From the NCBI RefSeq assembly GCF_963576545.1, contig NW_026870568.1, positions 372,001-436,000 on the forward strand: a stretch of 64,000 nucleotides of DNA. Direction: 5' to 3'. Origin of the DNA: Limanda limanda (taxonomy: Eukaryota; Chordata; Actinopteri; Pleuronectiformes; Pleuronectidae). Of this stretch, positions 24,155 through 37,000 are shown in pieces; the first letter of the stretch is position 1, and each line of letters opens with the position of its first letter. The notes below the pieces were generated by a model. It saw only the letters and a list, made by a program, of their open reading frames with translations. It was not told the origin of the DNA and did no database searches. The position numbers and the translations under genes were made by a program.

Positions 24155-25430
24155 TTCACAAAAAAAGTTATTCAAGAATATCTCTTTTTCCTATGTGCTT
24201 TCATCCCTAACCCTAACCCTAACCCTTCCGAAAGTCGGAGAAGCTCAAGGATGGTACCGATCGATGCGCGCTACCCCATTTAGTGGGGGTAGAGCCTACT
24301 TGCAAGTCTCTCCGACCTTCACAAAAAAAGTTATTCAAGAATATCTCCTCAGATTTGGGGGAATTTCGTCGGTCGACCTCTTCCGAAGGTCGTACAAGCT
24401 CGGGGATGGTACCAATCGATCCGCAGGACCCAAATTAGTCCAGATGCAACCACTTTCCAAGTCTCTCCGACCTTCACAAAAAAAGTTATTCAAGAATATC
24501 TCTTTCTCCTATGTGCTTTCATCCCTAACCCTAACCCTTCCGAAAGTCGGAGAAGCTCAAGGATGGTACCGATCGATGCGCGCTACCCCATTTAGTGGGG
24601 GTAGAGCCTACTTGCAAGTCTCTCCGACCTTCACAAAAAAAGTTATTCAAGAATATCTCTTTTTCCTATGTGCTTTCATCCCTAACCCTAACCCTAACCC
24701 TTCCGAAAGTCGGAGAAGCTCAAGGATGGTACCGATCGATGCGCGCTACCCCATTTAGTGGGGGTAGAGCCTACTTGCAAGTCTCTCCGACCTTCACAAA
24801 AAAAGTTATTCAAGAATATCTCCTCAGATTTGGGGGAATTTCGTCGGTCGACCTCTTCCGAAGGTCGTACAAGCTCAAGGATGGTACCAATCGATCCGCA
24901 GGACCCAAATTAGTCCAGATGCAACCACTTTCCAAGTCTCTCCGACCTTCACAAAAAAAGTTATTCAAGAATATCTCTTTCTCCTATGTGCTTTCATCCC
25001 TAACCCTAACCCTAACCCTTCCGAAAGTCGGAGAAGCTCAAGGATGGTACCGATCGATGCGCGCTACCCCATTTAGTGGGGGTAGAGCCTACTTGCAAGT
25101 CTCTCCGACCTTCACAAAAAAAGTTATTCAAGAATATCTCTTTCTCCTATGTGCTTTCATCCCTAACCCTAACCCTAACCCTTCCGAAAGTCGGAGAAGC
25201 TCAAGGATGGTACCGATCGATGCGCGCTACCCCATTTAGTGGGGGTAGAGCCTACTTGCAAGTCTCTCCGACCTTCACAAAAAAAGTTATTCAAGAATAT
25301 CTCTTTCTCCTATGTGCTTTCATCCCTAACCCTAACCCTTCCGAAAGTCGGAGAAGCTCAAGGATAGTACCGATCGATGCGCGCTACCCCATTTAGTGGG
25401 GGTAGAGCCTACTTGCAAGTCTCTCCGACC

Positions 25431-28400
25431 TTCACAAAAAAAGTTATTCAAGAATATCTCCTCAGATTTGGGGGAATTTCGTCGGTCGACCTCTTCCGAA
25501 GGTCGTACAAGCTCGGGGATGGTACCAATCGATCCGCAGGACCCAAATTAGTCCAGATGCAACCACTTTCCAAGTCTCTCCGACCTTCACAAAAAAAGTT
25601 ATTGAAGAATATCTCTTTCTCCTATGTGCTTTCATCCCTAACCCTAACCCTAACCCTTCCGAAAGTCGGAGAAGCTCAAGGATGGTACCGATCGATGCGC
25701 GCTACCCCATTTAGTGGGGGTAGAGCCTACTTGCAAGTCTCTCCGACCTTCACAAAAAAAGTTATTCAAGAATATCTCTTTTTCCTATGTGCTTTCATCC
25801 CTAACCCTAACCCTAACCCTTCCGAAAGTCGGAGAAGCTCAAGGATGGTACCGATCGATGCGCGCTACCCCATTTAGTGGGGGTAAAGCCTACTTGCAAG
25901 TCTCTCCGACCTTCACAAAAAAAGTTATTCAAGAATATCTCCTCAGATTTGGGGGAATTTCGTCGGTCGACCTCTTCCGAAGGTCGTACAAGCTCGGGGA
26001 TGGTACCAATCGATCCGCAGGACCCAAATTAGTCCAGATGCAACCACTTTTCAAGTCTCTCCGACCTTCACAAAAAAAGTTATTCAAGAATATCTCTTTC
26101 TCCTATGTGCTTTCATCCCTAACCCTAACCCTAACCCTTCCGAAAGTCGGAGAAGCTCAAGGATGGTACCGATCGATGCGCGCTACCCCATTTAGTGGGG
26201 GTAGAGCCTACTTGCAAGTCTCTCCGACCTTCACAAAAAAAGTTATTCAAGAATATCTCCTCAGATTTGGGGGAATTCTGTCGGTCGACCTCTTCCGAAG
26301 GTCGTACAAGCTCGGGGATGGTACCAATCGATCTGCAGGACCCAAATTAGTCCAGATGCAACCACTTTCCAAGTCTCTCCGACCTTCACAAAAAAAGTTA
26401 TTCAAGAATATCTCTTTCTTCTATGTGCTTTCATCCCTAACCCTAACCCTAACCCTTCCGAAAGTCGGAGAAGCTCAAGGATGGTACCGATCGATGCGCG
26501 CTACCCCATTTAGTGGGGGTAGAGCCTACTTGCAAGTCTCTCCGACCTTCACAAAAAAAGTTATTCAAGAATATCTCCTCAGATTTGGGGGAATTTCGTC
26601 GGTCGACCTCTTCCGAAGGTCGTACAAGCTCGGAGATGGTACCAATCGATCCGCAGGACCCAAATTAGTCCAGATGCAACCACTTTCCAAGTCTCTCCGA
26701 CCTTCACAAAAAAAGTTATTCAAGAATATCTCTTTCTCCTATGTGCTTTCATCCCTAACCCTAACCCTAACCCTTCCGAAAGTCGGAGAAGCTCAAGGAT
26801 GGTACCGATCGATGCGCGCTACCCCATTTAGTGGGGGTAGAGCCTACTTGCAAGTCTCTCCGACCTTCATAAAAAAAGTTATTCAAGAATATCTCCTCAG
26901 ATTTGGGGGAATTTCGTCGGTCGACCTCTTCCGAAGGTCGTACAAGCTCGGGGATGGTACCAATCGATCCGCAGGACCCAAATTAGTCCAGATGCAACCA
27001 CTTTCCAAGTCTCTCCGACCTTCACAAAAAAAGTTATTGAAGAATATCTCTTTCTCCTATGTGCTTTCATCCCTAACCCTAACCCTAACCCTTCCGAAAG
27101 TCGGAGAAGCTCAAGGATGGTACCGATCGATGCGCGCTACCCCATTTAGTGGGGGTAGAGCCTACTTGCAAGTCTCTCCGACCTTCACAAAAAAAGTTAT
27201 TCAAGAATATCTCTTTTTCCTATGTGCTTTCATCCCTAACCCTAACCCTAACCCTTCCGAAAGTCGGAGAAGCTCAAGGATGGTACCGATCGATGCGCGC
27301 TACCCCATTTAGTGGGGGTAGAGCCTACTTGCAAGTCTCTCCGACCTTCACAAAAAAAGTTATTCAAGAATATCTCCTCAGATTTGGGGGAATTCTGTCG
27401 GTCGACCTCTTCCGAAGGTCGTACAAGCTCGGGGATGGTACCAATCGATCTGCAGGACCCAAATTAGTCCAGATGCAACCACTTTCCAAGTCTCTCCGAC
27501 CTTCACAAAAAAAGTTATTCAAGAATATCTCTTTCTCCTATGTGCTTTCATCCCTAACCCTAACCCTAACCCTTCCGAAAGTCGGAGAAGCTCAAGGATG
27601 GTACTGATCGATGCGCGCTACCCCATTTAGTGGGGGTAGAGCCTACTTGCAAGTCTCTCCGACCTTCACAAAAAAAGTTATTCAAGAATATCTCCTCAGA
27701 TTTGGGGGAATTTCGTCGGTCGACCTCTTCCGAAGGTCGTACAAGCTCGGAGATGGTACCAATCGATCTGCAGGACCCAAATTAGTCCAGATGCAACCAC
27801 TTTCCAAGTCTCTCCGACCTTCACAAAAAAAGTTATTCAAGAATATCTCTTTCTCCTATGTGCTTTCATCCCTAACCCTAACCCTAACCCTTCCGAAAGT
27901 CGGAAAAGCTCAAGGATGGTACCGATCGATGCGCGCTACCCCATTTAGTGGGGGTAGAGCCTACTTGCAAGTCTCTCCGACCTTCATAAAAAAAGTTATT
28001 CAAGAATATCTCCTCAGATTTGGGGGAATTTCGTCGGTCGACCTCTTCCGAAGGTCGTACAAGCTCGGGGATGGTACCAATCGATCCGCAGGACCCAAAT
28101 TAGTCCAGATGCAACCACTTTCCAAGTCTCTCCGACCTTCACAAAAAAAGTTATTGAAGAATATCTCTTTCTCCTATGTGCTTTCATCCCTAACCCTAAC
28201 CCTAACCCTTCCGAAAGTCGGAGAAGCTCAAGGATGGTACCGATCGATGCGCGCTACCCCATTTAGTGGGGGTAGAGCCTACTTGCAAGTCTCTCCGACC
28301 TTCACAAAAAAAGTTATTCAAGAATATCTCTTTTTCCTATGTGCTTTCATCCCTAACCCTAACCCTAACCCTTCCGAAAGTCGGAGAAGCTCAAGGATGG

Positions 28401-31013
28401 TACCGATCGATGCGCGCTACCCCATTTAGTGGGGGTAGAGCCTACTTGCAAGTCTCTCCGACCTTCACAAAAAAAGTTATTCAAGAATATCTCCTCAGAT
28501 TTGGGGGAATTCTGTCGGTCGACCTCTTCCGAAGGTCGTACAAGCTCGGGGATGGTACCAATCGATCTGCAGGACCCAAATTAGTCCAGATGCAACCACT
28601 TTCCAAGTCTCTCCGACCTTCACAAAAAAAGTTATTCAAGAATATCTCTTTCTCCTATGTGCTTTCATCCCTAACCCTAACCCTAACCCTTCCGAAAGTC
28701 GGAGAAGCTCAAGGATGGTACTGATCGATGCGCGCTACCCCATTTAGTGGGGGTAGAGCCTACTTGCAAGTCTCTCCGACCTTCACAAAAAAAGTTATTC
28801 AAGAATATCTCCTCAGATTTGGGGGAATTTCGTCGGTCGACCTCTTCCGAAGGTCGTACAAGCTCGGAGATGGTACCAATCGATCTGCAGGACCCAAATT
28901 AGTCCAGATGCAACCACTTTCCAAGTCTCTCCGACCTTCACAAAAAAAGTTATTCAAGAATATCTCTTTCTCCTATGTGCTTTCATCCCTAACCCTAACC
29001 CTAACCCTTCCGAAAGTCGGAAAAGCTCAAGGATGGTACCGATCGATGCGCGCTACCCCATTTAGTGGGGGTAGAGCCTACTTGCAAGTCTCTCCGACCT
29101 TCATAAAAAAAGTTATTCAAGAATATCTCCTCAGATTTGGGGGAATTTCGTCTGTCGACCTCTTCCGAAGGTCGTACAAGCTCGGGGATGGTACCAATCG
29201 ATCCGCAGGACCCAAATTAGTCCAGATGCAACCACTTTCCAAGTCTCTCCGACCTTCACAAAAAAAGTTATTGAAGAATATCTCTTTCTCCTATGTGCTT
29301 TCATCCCTAACCCTAACCCTAACCCTTCCGAAAGTCGGAGAAGCTCAAGGATGGTACCGATCGATGCGCGCTACCCCATTTAGTGGGGGTAGAGCCTACT
29401 TGCAAGTCTCTCCGACCTTCACAAAAAAAGTTATTCAAGAATATCTCTTTTTCCTATGTGCTTTCATCCCTAACCCTAACCCTAACCCTTCCGAAAGTCG
29501 GAGAAGCTCAAGGATGGTACCGATCGATGCGCGCTACCCCATTTAGTGGGGGTAGAGCCTACTTGCAAGTCTCTCCGACCTTCACAAAAAAAGTTATTCA
29601 AGAATATCTCCTCAGATTTGGGGGAATTTCGTCGGTCGACCTCTTCCGAAGGTCGTACAAGCTCGGGGATGGTACCAATCGATCCGCAGGACCCAAATTA
29701 GTCCAGATGCAACCACTTTCCAAGTCTCTCCGACCTTCACAAAAAAAGTTATTCAAGAATATCTCTTTCTCCTATGTGCTTTCATCCCTAACCCTAACCC
29801 TTCCGAAAGTCGGAGAAGCTCAAGGATGGTACCGATCGATGCGCGCTACCCCATTTAGTGGGGGTAGAGCCTACTTGCAAGTCTCTCCGACCTTCACAAA
29901 AAAAGTTATTCAAGAATATCTCTTTCTCCTATGTGCTTTCATCCCTAACCCTAACCCTAACCCTTTCGAAAGTCGGAGAAGCTCAAGGATGGTACCGATC
30001 GATGCGCGCTACCCCATTTAGTGGGGGTAGAGCCTACTTGCAAGTCTCTCCGACCTTCACAAAAAAAGTTATTCAAGAATATCTCTTTCTCCTATGTGCT
30101 TTCATCCCTAACCCTAACCCTTCCGAAAGTCGGAGAAGCTCAAGGATGGTACCGATCGATGCGCGCTACCCCATTTAGTGGGGGTAGAGCCTACTTGCAA
30201 GTCTCTCCGACCTTCACAAAAAAAGTTATTCAAGAATATCTCTTTTTCCTATGTGCTTTCATCCCTAACCCTAACCCTAACCCTTCCGAAAGTCGGAGAA
30301 GCTCAAGGATGGTACCGATCGATGCGCGCTACCCCATTTAGTGGGGGTAGAGCCTACTTGCAAGTCTCTCCGACCTTCACAAAAAAAGTTATTCAAGAAT
30401 ATCTCCTCAGATTTGGGGGAATTTCGTCGGTCGACCTCTTCCGAAGGTCGTACAAGCTCAAGGATGGTACCAATCGATCCGCAGGACCCAAATTAGTCCA
30501 GATGCAACCACTTTCCAAGTCTCTCCGACCTTCACAAAAAAAGTTATTCAAGAATATCTCCTTCTCCTATGTGCTTTCATCCCTAACCCTAACCCTAACC
30601 CTTCCGAAAGTCGGAGAAGCTCAAGGATGGTACCGATCGATGCGCGCTACCCCATTTAGTGGGGGTAGAGCCTACTTGCAAGTCTCTCCGACCTTCACAA
30701 AAAAAGTTATTCAAGAATATCTCTTTCTCCTATGTGCTTTCATCCCTAACCCTAACCCTAACCCTTCCGAAAGTCGGAGAAGCTCAAGGATGGTACCGAT
30801 CGATGCGCGCTACCCCATTTAGTGGGGGTAGAGCCTACTTGCAAGTCTCTCCGACCTTCACAAAAAAAGTTATTCAAGAATATCTCTTTCTCCTATGTGC
30901 TTTCATCCCTAACCCTAACCCTTCCGAAAGTCGGAGAAGCTCAAGGATAGTACCGATCGATGCGCGCTACCCCATTTAGTGGGGGTAGAGCCTACTTGCA
31001 AGTCTCTCCGACC
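25431..31013 (+). repeat. Superrepeat copy 4 (5583 bp)
   Basis: Monomer order: BA A (BA)4 A (BA)3 A (BA)3 A Ba A a A BA A a. It shows the same opening markers (GGGGGTAAAGCC at about 25881, CCACTTTTCAAG at about 26044) and the same closing GGATAGTACC short monomer. It shares TTCTTCTATGTG (about 26416) with copy 3 (about 21153). It holds the second pair of 1117 bp blocks. Confidence 0.8.
27184..29417 (+). repeat. Second pair of 1117 bp higher-order repeats
   Basis: Copies at 27184-28300 and 28301-29417 have the same A BA BA BA order as the pair at 21921. Both carry GGTACTGATCG (27603 and 28721), which places a stop in the otherwise open frame, and GATCTGCAG in a B1-type unit (about 27767 and 28885). 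Only the second has TTCGTCTGTCGAC (about 29150). Confidence 0.86.
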
Positions 31014-34000
31014 TTCACAAAAAAAGTTATTCAAGAATATCTCCTCAGATTTGGGGGAATTTCGTCGGTCGACCTCTTCCGAAGGTCGTACAAGCTCGGG
31101 GATGGTACCAATCGATCCGCAGGACCCAAATTAGTCCAGATGCAACCACTTTTCAAGTCTCTCCGACCTTCACAAAAAAAGTTATTCAAGAATATCTCTT
31201 TCTCCTATGTGCTTTCATCCCTAACCCTAACCCTAACCCTTCCGAAAGTCGGAGAAGCTCAAGGATGGTACCGATCGATGCGCGCTACCCCATTTAGTGG
31301 GGGTAGAGCCTACTTGCAAGTCTCTCCGACCTTCACAAAAAAAGTTATTCAAGAATATCTCCTCAGATTTGGGGGAATTCTGTCGGTCGACCTCTTCCGA
31401 AGGTCGTACAAGCTCGGGGATGGTACCAATCGATCTGCAGGACCCAAATTAGTCCAGATGCAACCACTTTCCAAGTCTCTCCGACCTTCACAAAAAAAGT
31501 TATTCAAGAATATCTCTTTCTCCTATGTGCTTTCATCCCTAACCCTAACCCTAACCCTTCCGAAAGTCGGAGAAGCTCAAGGATGGTACCGATCGATGCG
31601 CGCTACCCCATTTAGTGGGGGTAGAGCCTACTTGCAAGTCTCTCCGACCTTCACAAAAAAAGTTATTCAAGAATATCTCCTCAGATTTGGGGGAATTTCG
31701 TCGGTCGACCTCTTCCGAAGGTCGTACAAGCTCGGAGATGGTACCAATCGATCCGCAGGACCCAAATTAGTCCAGATGCAACCACTTTCCAAGTCTCTCC
31801 GACCTTCACAAAAAAAGTTATTCAAGAATATCTCTTTCTCCTATGTGCTTTCATCCCTAACCCTAACCCTAACCCTTCCGAAAGTCGGAGAAGCTCAAGG
31901 ATGGTACCGATCGATGCGCGCTACCCCATTTAGTGGGGGTAGAGCCTACTTGCAAGTCTCTCCGACCTTCATAAAAAAAGTTATTCAAGAATATCTCCTC
32001 AGATTTGGGGGAATTTCGTCGGTCGACCTCTTCCGAAGGTCGTACAAGCTCGGGGATGGTACCAATCGATCCGCAGGACCCAAATTAGTCCAGATGCAAC
32101 CACTTTCCAAGTCTCTCCGACCTTCACAAAAAAAGTTATTGAAGAATATCTCTTTCTCCTATGTGCTTTCATCCCTAACCCTAACCCTAACCCTTCCGAA
32201 AGTCGGAGAAGCTCAAGGATGGTACCGATCGATGCGCGCTACCCCATTTAGTGGGGGTAGAGCCTACTTGCAAGTCTCTCCGACCTTCACAAAAAAAGTT
32301 ATTCAAGAATATCTCTTTTTCCTATGTGCTTTCATCCCTAACCCTAACCCTAACCCTTCCGAAAGTCGGAGAAGCTCAAGGATGGTACCGATCGATGCGC
32401 GCTACCCCATTTAGTGGGGGTAGAGCCTACTTGCAAGTCTCTCCGACCTTCACAAAAAAAGTTATTCAAGAATATCTCCTCAGATTTGGGGGAATTCTGT
32501 CGGTCGACCTCTTCCGAAGGTCGTACAAGCTCGGGGATGGTACCAATCGATCTGCAGGACCCAAATTAGTCCAGATGCAACCACTTTCCAAGTCTCTCCG
32601 ACCTTCACAAAAAAAGTTATTCAAGAATATCTCTTTCTCCTATGTGCTTTCATCCCTAACCCTAACCCTAACCCTTCCGAAAGTCGGAGAAGCTCAAAGA
32701 TGGTACCGATCGATGCGCGCTACCCCATTTAGTGGGGGTAGAGCCTACTTGCAAGTCTCTCCGACCTTCACAAAAAAAGTTATTCAAGAATATCTCCTCA
32801 GATTTGGGGGAATTTCGTCGGTCGACCTCTTCCGAAGGTCGTACAAGCTCGGAGATGGTACCAATCGATCCGCAGGACCCAAATTAGTCCAGATGCAACC
32901 ACTTTCCAAGTCTCTCCGACCTTCACAAAAAAAGTTATTGAAGAATATCTCTTTCTCCTATGTGCTTTCATCCCTAACCCTAACCCTAACCCTTCCGAAA
33001 GTCGGAGAAGCTCAAGGATGGTACCGATCGATGCGCGCTACCCCATTTAGTGGGGGTAGAGCCTACTTGCAAGTCTCTCCGACCTTCACAAAAAAAGTTA
33101 TTCAAGAATATCTCTTTTTCCTATGTGCTTTCATCCCTAACCCTAACCCTAACCCTTCCGAAAGTCGGAGAAGCTCAAGGATGGTACCGATCGATGCGCG
33201 CTACCCCATTTAGTGGGGGTAGAGCCTACTTGCAAGTCTCTCCGACCTTCACAAAAAAAGTTATTCAAGAATATCTCCTCAGATTTGGGGGAATTTCGTC
33301 GGTCGACCTCTTCCGAAGGTCGTACAAGCTCGGGGATGGTACCAATCGATCCGCAGGACCCAAATTAGTCCAGATGCAACCACTTTCCAAGTCTCTCCGA
33401 CCTTCACAAAAAAAGTTATTCAAGAATATCTCTTTCTCCTATGTGCTTTCATCCCTAACCCTAACCCTAACCCTTCCGAAAGTCGGAGAAGCTCAAGGAT
33501 GGTACCGATCGATGCGCGCTACCCCATTTAGTGGGGGTAGAGCCTACTTGCAAGTCTCTCCGACCTTCACAAAAAAAGTTATTCAAGAATATCTCTTTCT
33601 CCTATGTGCTTTCATCCCTAACCCTAACCCTAACCCTTCCGAAAGTCGGAGAAGCTCAAGGATGGTACCGATCGATGCGCGCTACCCCATTTAGTGGGGG
33701 TAGAGCCTACTTGCAAGTCTCTCCGACCTTCACAAAAAAAGTTATTCAAGAATATCTCTTTCTCCTATGTGCTTTCATCCCTAACCCTAACCCTAACCCT
33801 TCCGAAAGTCGGAGAAGCTCAAGGATGGTACCGATCGATGCGCGCTACCCCATTTAGTGGGGGTAGAGCCTACTTGCAAGTCTCTCCGACCTTCACAAAA
33901 AAAGTTATTCAAGAATATCTCTTTCTCCTATGTGCTTTCATCCCTAACCCTAACCCTTCCGAAAGTCGGAGAAGCTCAAGGATGGTACCGATCGATGCGC

Positions 34001-37000
34001 GCTACCCCATTTAGTGGGGGTAGAACCTACTTGCAAGTCTCTCCGACCTTCACAAAAAAAGTTATTCAAGAATATCTCTTTTTCCTATGTGCTTTCATCC
34101 CTAACCCTAACCCTAACCCTTCCGAAAGTCGGAGAAGCTCAAGGATGGTACCGATCGATGCGCGCTACCCCATTTAGTGGGGGTAGAGCCTACTTGCAAG
34201 TCTCTCCGACCTTCACAAAAAAAGTTATTCAAGAATATCTCCTCAGATTTGGGGGAATTTCGTCGGTCGACCTCTTCCGAAGGTCGTACAAGCTCGGGGA
34301 TGGTACCAATCGATCTGCAGGACCCAAATTAGTCCAGATGCAACCACTTTCCAAGTCTCTCCGACCTTCACAAAAAAAGTTATTCAAGAATATCTCTTTC
34401 TCCTATGTGCTTTCATCCCTAACCCTAACCCTAACCCTTCCGAAAGTCGGAGAAGCTCAAGGATGGTACCGATCGATGCGCGTTACCCCATTTAGTGGGG
34501 GTAGAGCCTACTTGCAAGTCTCTCCGACCTTCACAAAAAAAGTTATTCAAGAATATCTCTTTCTCCTATGTGCTTTCATCCCTAACCCTAACCCTAACCC
34601 TTCCGAAAGTCGGAGAAGCTCAAGGATGGTACCGATCGATGTGCGCTACCCCATTTAGTGGGGGTAGAGCCTACTTGCAAGTCTCTCCGACCTTCACAAA
34701 AAAAGTTATTCAAGAATATCTCTTTTTCCTATGTGCTTTCATCCCTAACCCTAACCCTAACCCTTCCGAAAGTCGGAGAAGCTCAAGGATGGTACCGATC
34801 GATGCGCGTTACCCCATTTAGTGGGGGTAGAGCCTACTTGCAAGTCTCTCCGACCTTCACAAAAAAAGTTATTCAAGAATATCTCCTCAGATTTGGGGGA
34901 ATTTCGTCGGTCGACCTCTTCCAAAGGTCGTACAAGCTCGGGGATGGTACCAATCGATCCGCAGGACCCAAAATAGTCCAGATGCAACCACTTTCCAAGT
35001 CTCTCCGACCTTCACAAAAAAAGTTATTCAAGAATATCTCTTTCTCCTATGTGCTTTCATCCCTAACCCTAACCCTAACCCTTCCGAAAGTCGGAGAAGC
35101 TCAAGGATGGTACCGATCGATGCGCGCTACCCCATTTAGTGGGGGTAGAGCCTACTTGCAAGTCTCTCCGACCTTCACATAAAAAGTTATTCAAGAATAT
35201 CTCCTCAGATTTGGGGGAATTCTGTCGGTCGACCTCTTCCGAAGGTCGCACAAGCTCGGGGATGGTACCAATCGATCTGCAGGACCCAAATTAGTCCAGA
35301 TGCAACCACTTTCCAAGTCTCTCCGACCTTCACAAAAAAAGTTATTCAAGAATATCTCTTTCTCCTATGTGCTTTCATCCCTAACCCTAACCCTAACCCT
35401 TCCGAAAGTCGGAGAAGCTCAAGGATGGTACCGGTCGATGCGTGCTACCCCATTTAGTGGGGGTAGAGCCTACTTGCAAGTCTCTCCGACCTTCACAAAA
35501 AAAGTTATTCAAGAATATCTCCTCAGATTTGGGGGAATTTCGTCGGTCGACCTCTTCCGAAGGTCGTACAAGCTCGGAGATGGTACCAATCGATCCGCAG
35601 GACCCAAATTAGTCCAGATGCAACCACTTTCCAAGTCTCTCCGACCTTCACAAAAAAAGTTATTCAAGAATATCTCTTTCTCCTATGTGCTTTCATCCCT
35701 AACCCTAACCCTAACCCTTCCGAAAGTCGGAGAAGCTCAAGGATGGTACCGATCGATGCGCGCTACCCCATTTAGTGGGGGTAGAGCCTACTTGCAAGTC
35801 TCTCCGACCTTCATAAAAAAAGTTATTCAAGAATATCTCCTCAGATTTGGGGGAATTTCGTCGGTCGACCTCTTCCGAAGGTCGTACAAGCTCGGGGATG
35901 GTACCAATCGATCCGCAGGACCCAAATTAGTCCAGATGCAACCACTTTCCAAGTCTCTCCGACCTTCACAAAAAAAGTTATTGAAGAATATCTCTTTCTC
36001 CTATGTGCTTTCATCCCTAACCCTAACCCTAACCCTTCCGAAAGTCGGAGAAGCTCAAGGATGGTACCGATCGATGCGCGCTACCCCATTTAGTGGGGGT
36101 AGAGCCTACTTGCAAGTCTCTCCGACCTTCACAAAAAAAGTTATTCAAGAATATCTCTTTTTCCTATGTGCTTTCATCCCTAACCCTAACCCTAACCCTT
36201 CCGAAAGTCGGAGAAGCTCAAGGATGGTACCGATCGATGCGCGCTACCCCATTTAGTGGGGGTAGAGCCTACTTGCAAGTCTCTCCGACCTTCACAAAAA
36301 AAGTTATTCAAGAATATCTCCTCAGATTTGGGGGAATTTCGTCGGTCGACCTCTTCCGAAGGTCGTACAAGCTCGGGGATGGTACCAATCGATCCGCAGG
36401 ACCCAAATTAGTCCAGATGCAACCACTTTCCAAGTCTCTCCGACCTTCACAAAAAAAGTTATTCAAGAATATCTCTTTCTCCTATGTGCTTTCATCCCTA
36501 ACCCTAACCCTAACCCTTCCGAAAGTCGGAGAAGCTCAAGGATGGTACCGATCGATGCGCGCTACCCCATTTAGTGGGGGTAGAGCCTACTTGCAAGTCT
36601 CTCCGACCTTCACAAAAAAAGTTATTCAAGAATATCTCTTTCTCCTATGTGCTTTCATCCCTAACCCTAACCCTTCCGAAAGTCGGAGAAGCTCAAGGAT
36701 GGTACCGATCGATGCGCGCTACCCCATTTAGTGGGGGTAGAGCCTACTTGCAAGTCTCTCCGACCTTCACAAAAAAAGTTATTCAAGAATATCTCTTTCT
36801 CCTATGTGCTTTCATCCCTAACCCTAACCCTAACCCTTCCGAAAGTCGGAGAAGCTCAAGGATGGTACCGATCGATGCGCGCTACCCCATTTAGTGGGGG
36901 TAGAGCCTACTTGCAAGTCTCTCCGACCTTCACAAAAAAAGTTATTCAAGAATATCTCCTCAGATTTGGGGGAATTTCGTCGGTCGACCTCTTCCGAAGG

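Larger units (their letters stand above)
19475..25430 (+). repeat. Superrepeat copy 3 (5956 bp), with internal deletions
   Basis: Monomer order: BA A BA, truncated B, deleted A, A, (BA)4 A (BA)3 A (BA)3 A Ba A BA A a. The opening markers match the other superrepeats and are seen twice, because the stretch after the deletion junctions restarts in a similar phase (CCACTTTTCAAG at about 20088 and about 20780). It contains two 1117 bp blocks (21921-24154). Confidence 0.8.

Noticed and set aside
34757..34987. A 76-codon - strand open reading frame
   Set aside because: It exists only because of private substitutions in the 34.9 kb units; the same frame is closed in other monomers. Its translation is monomer complement.
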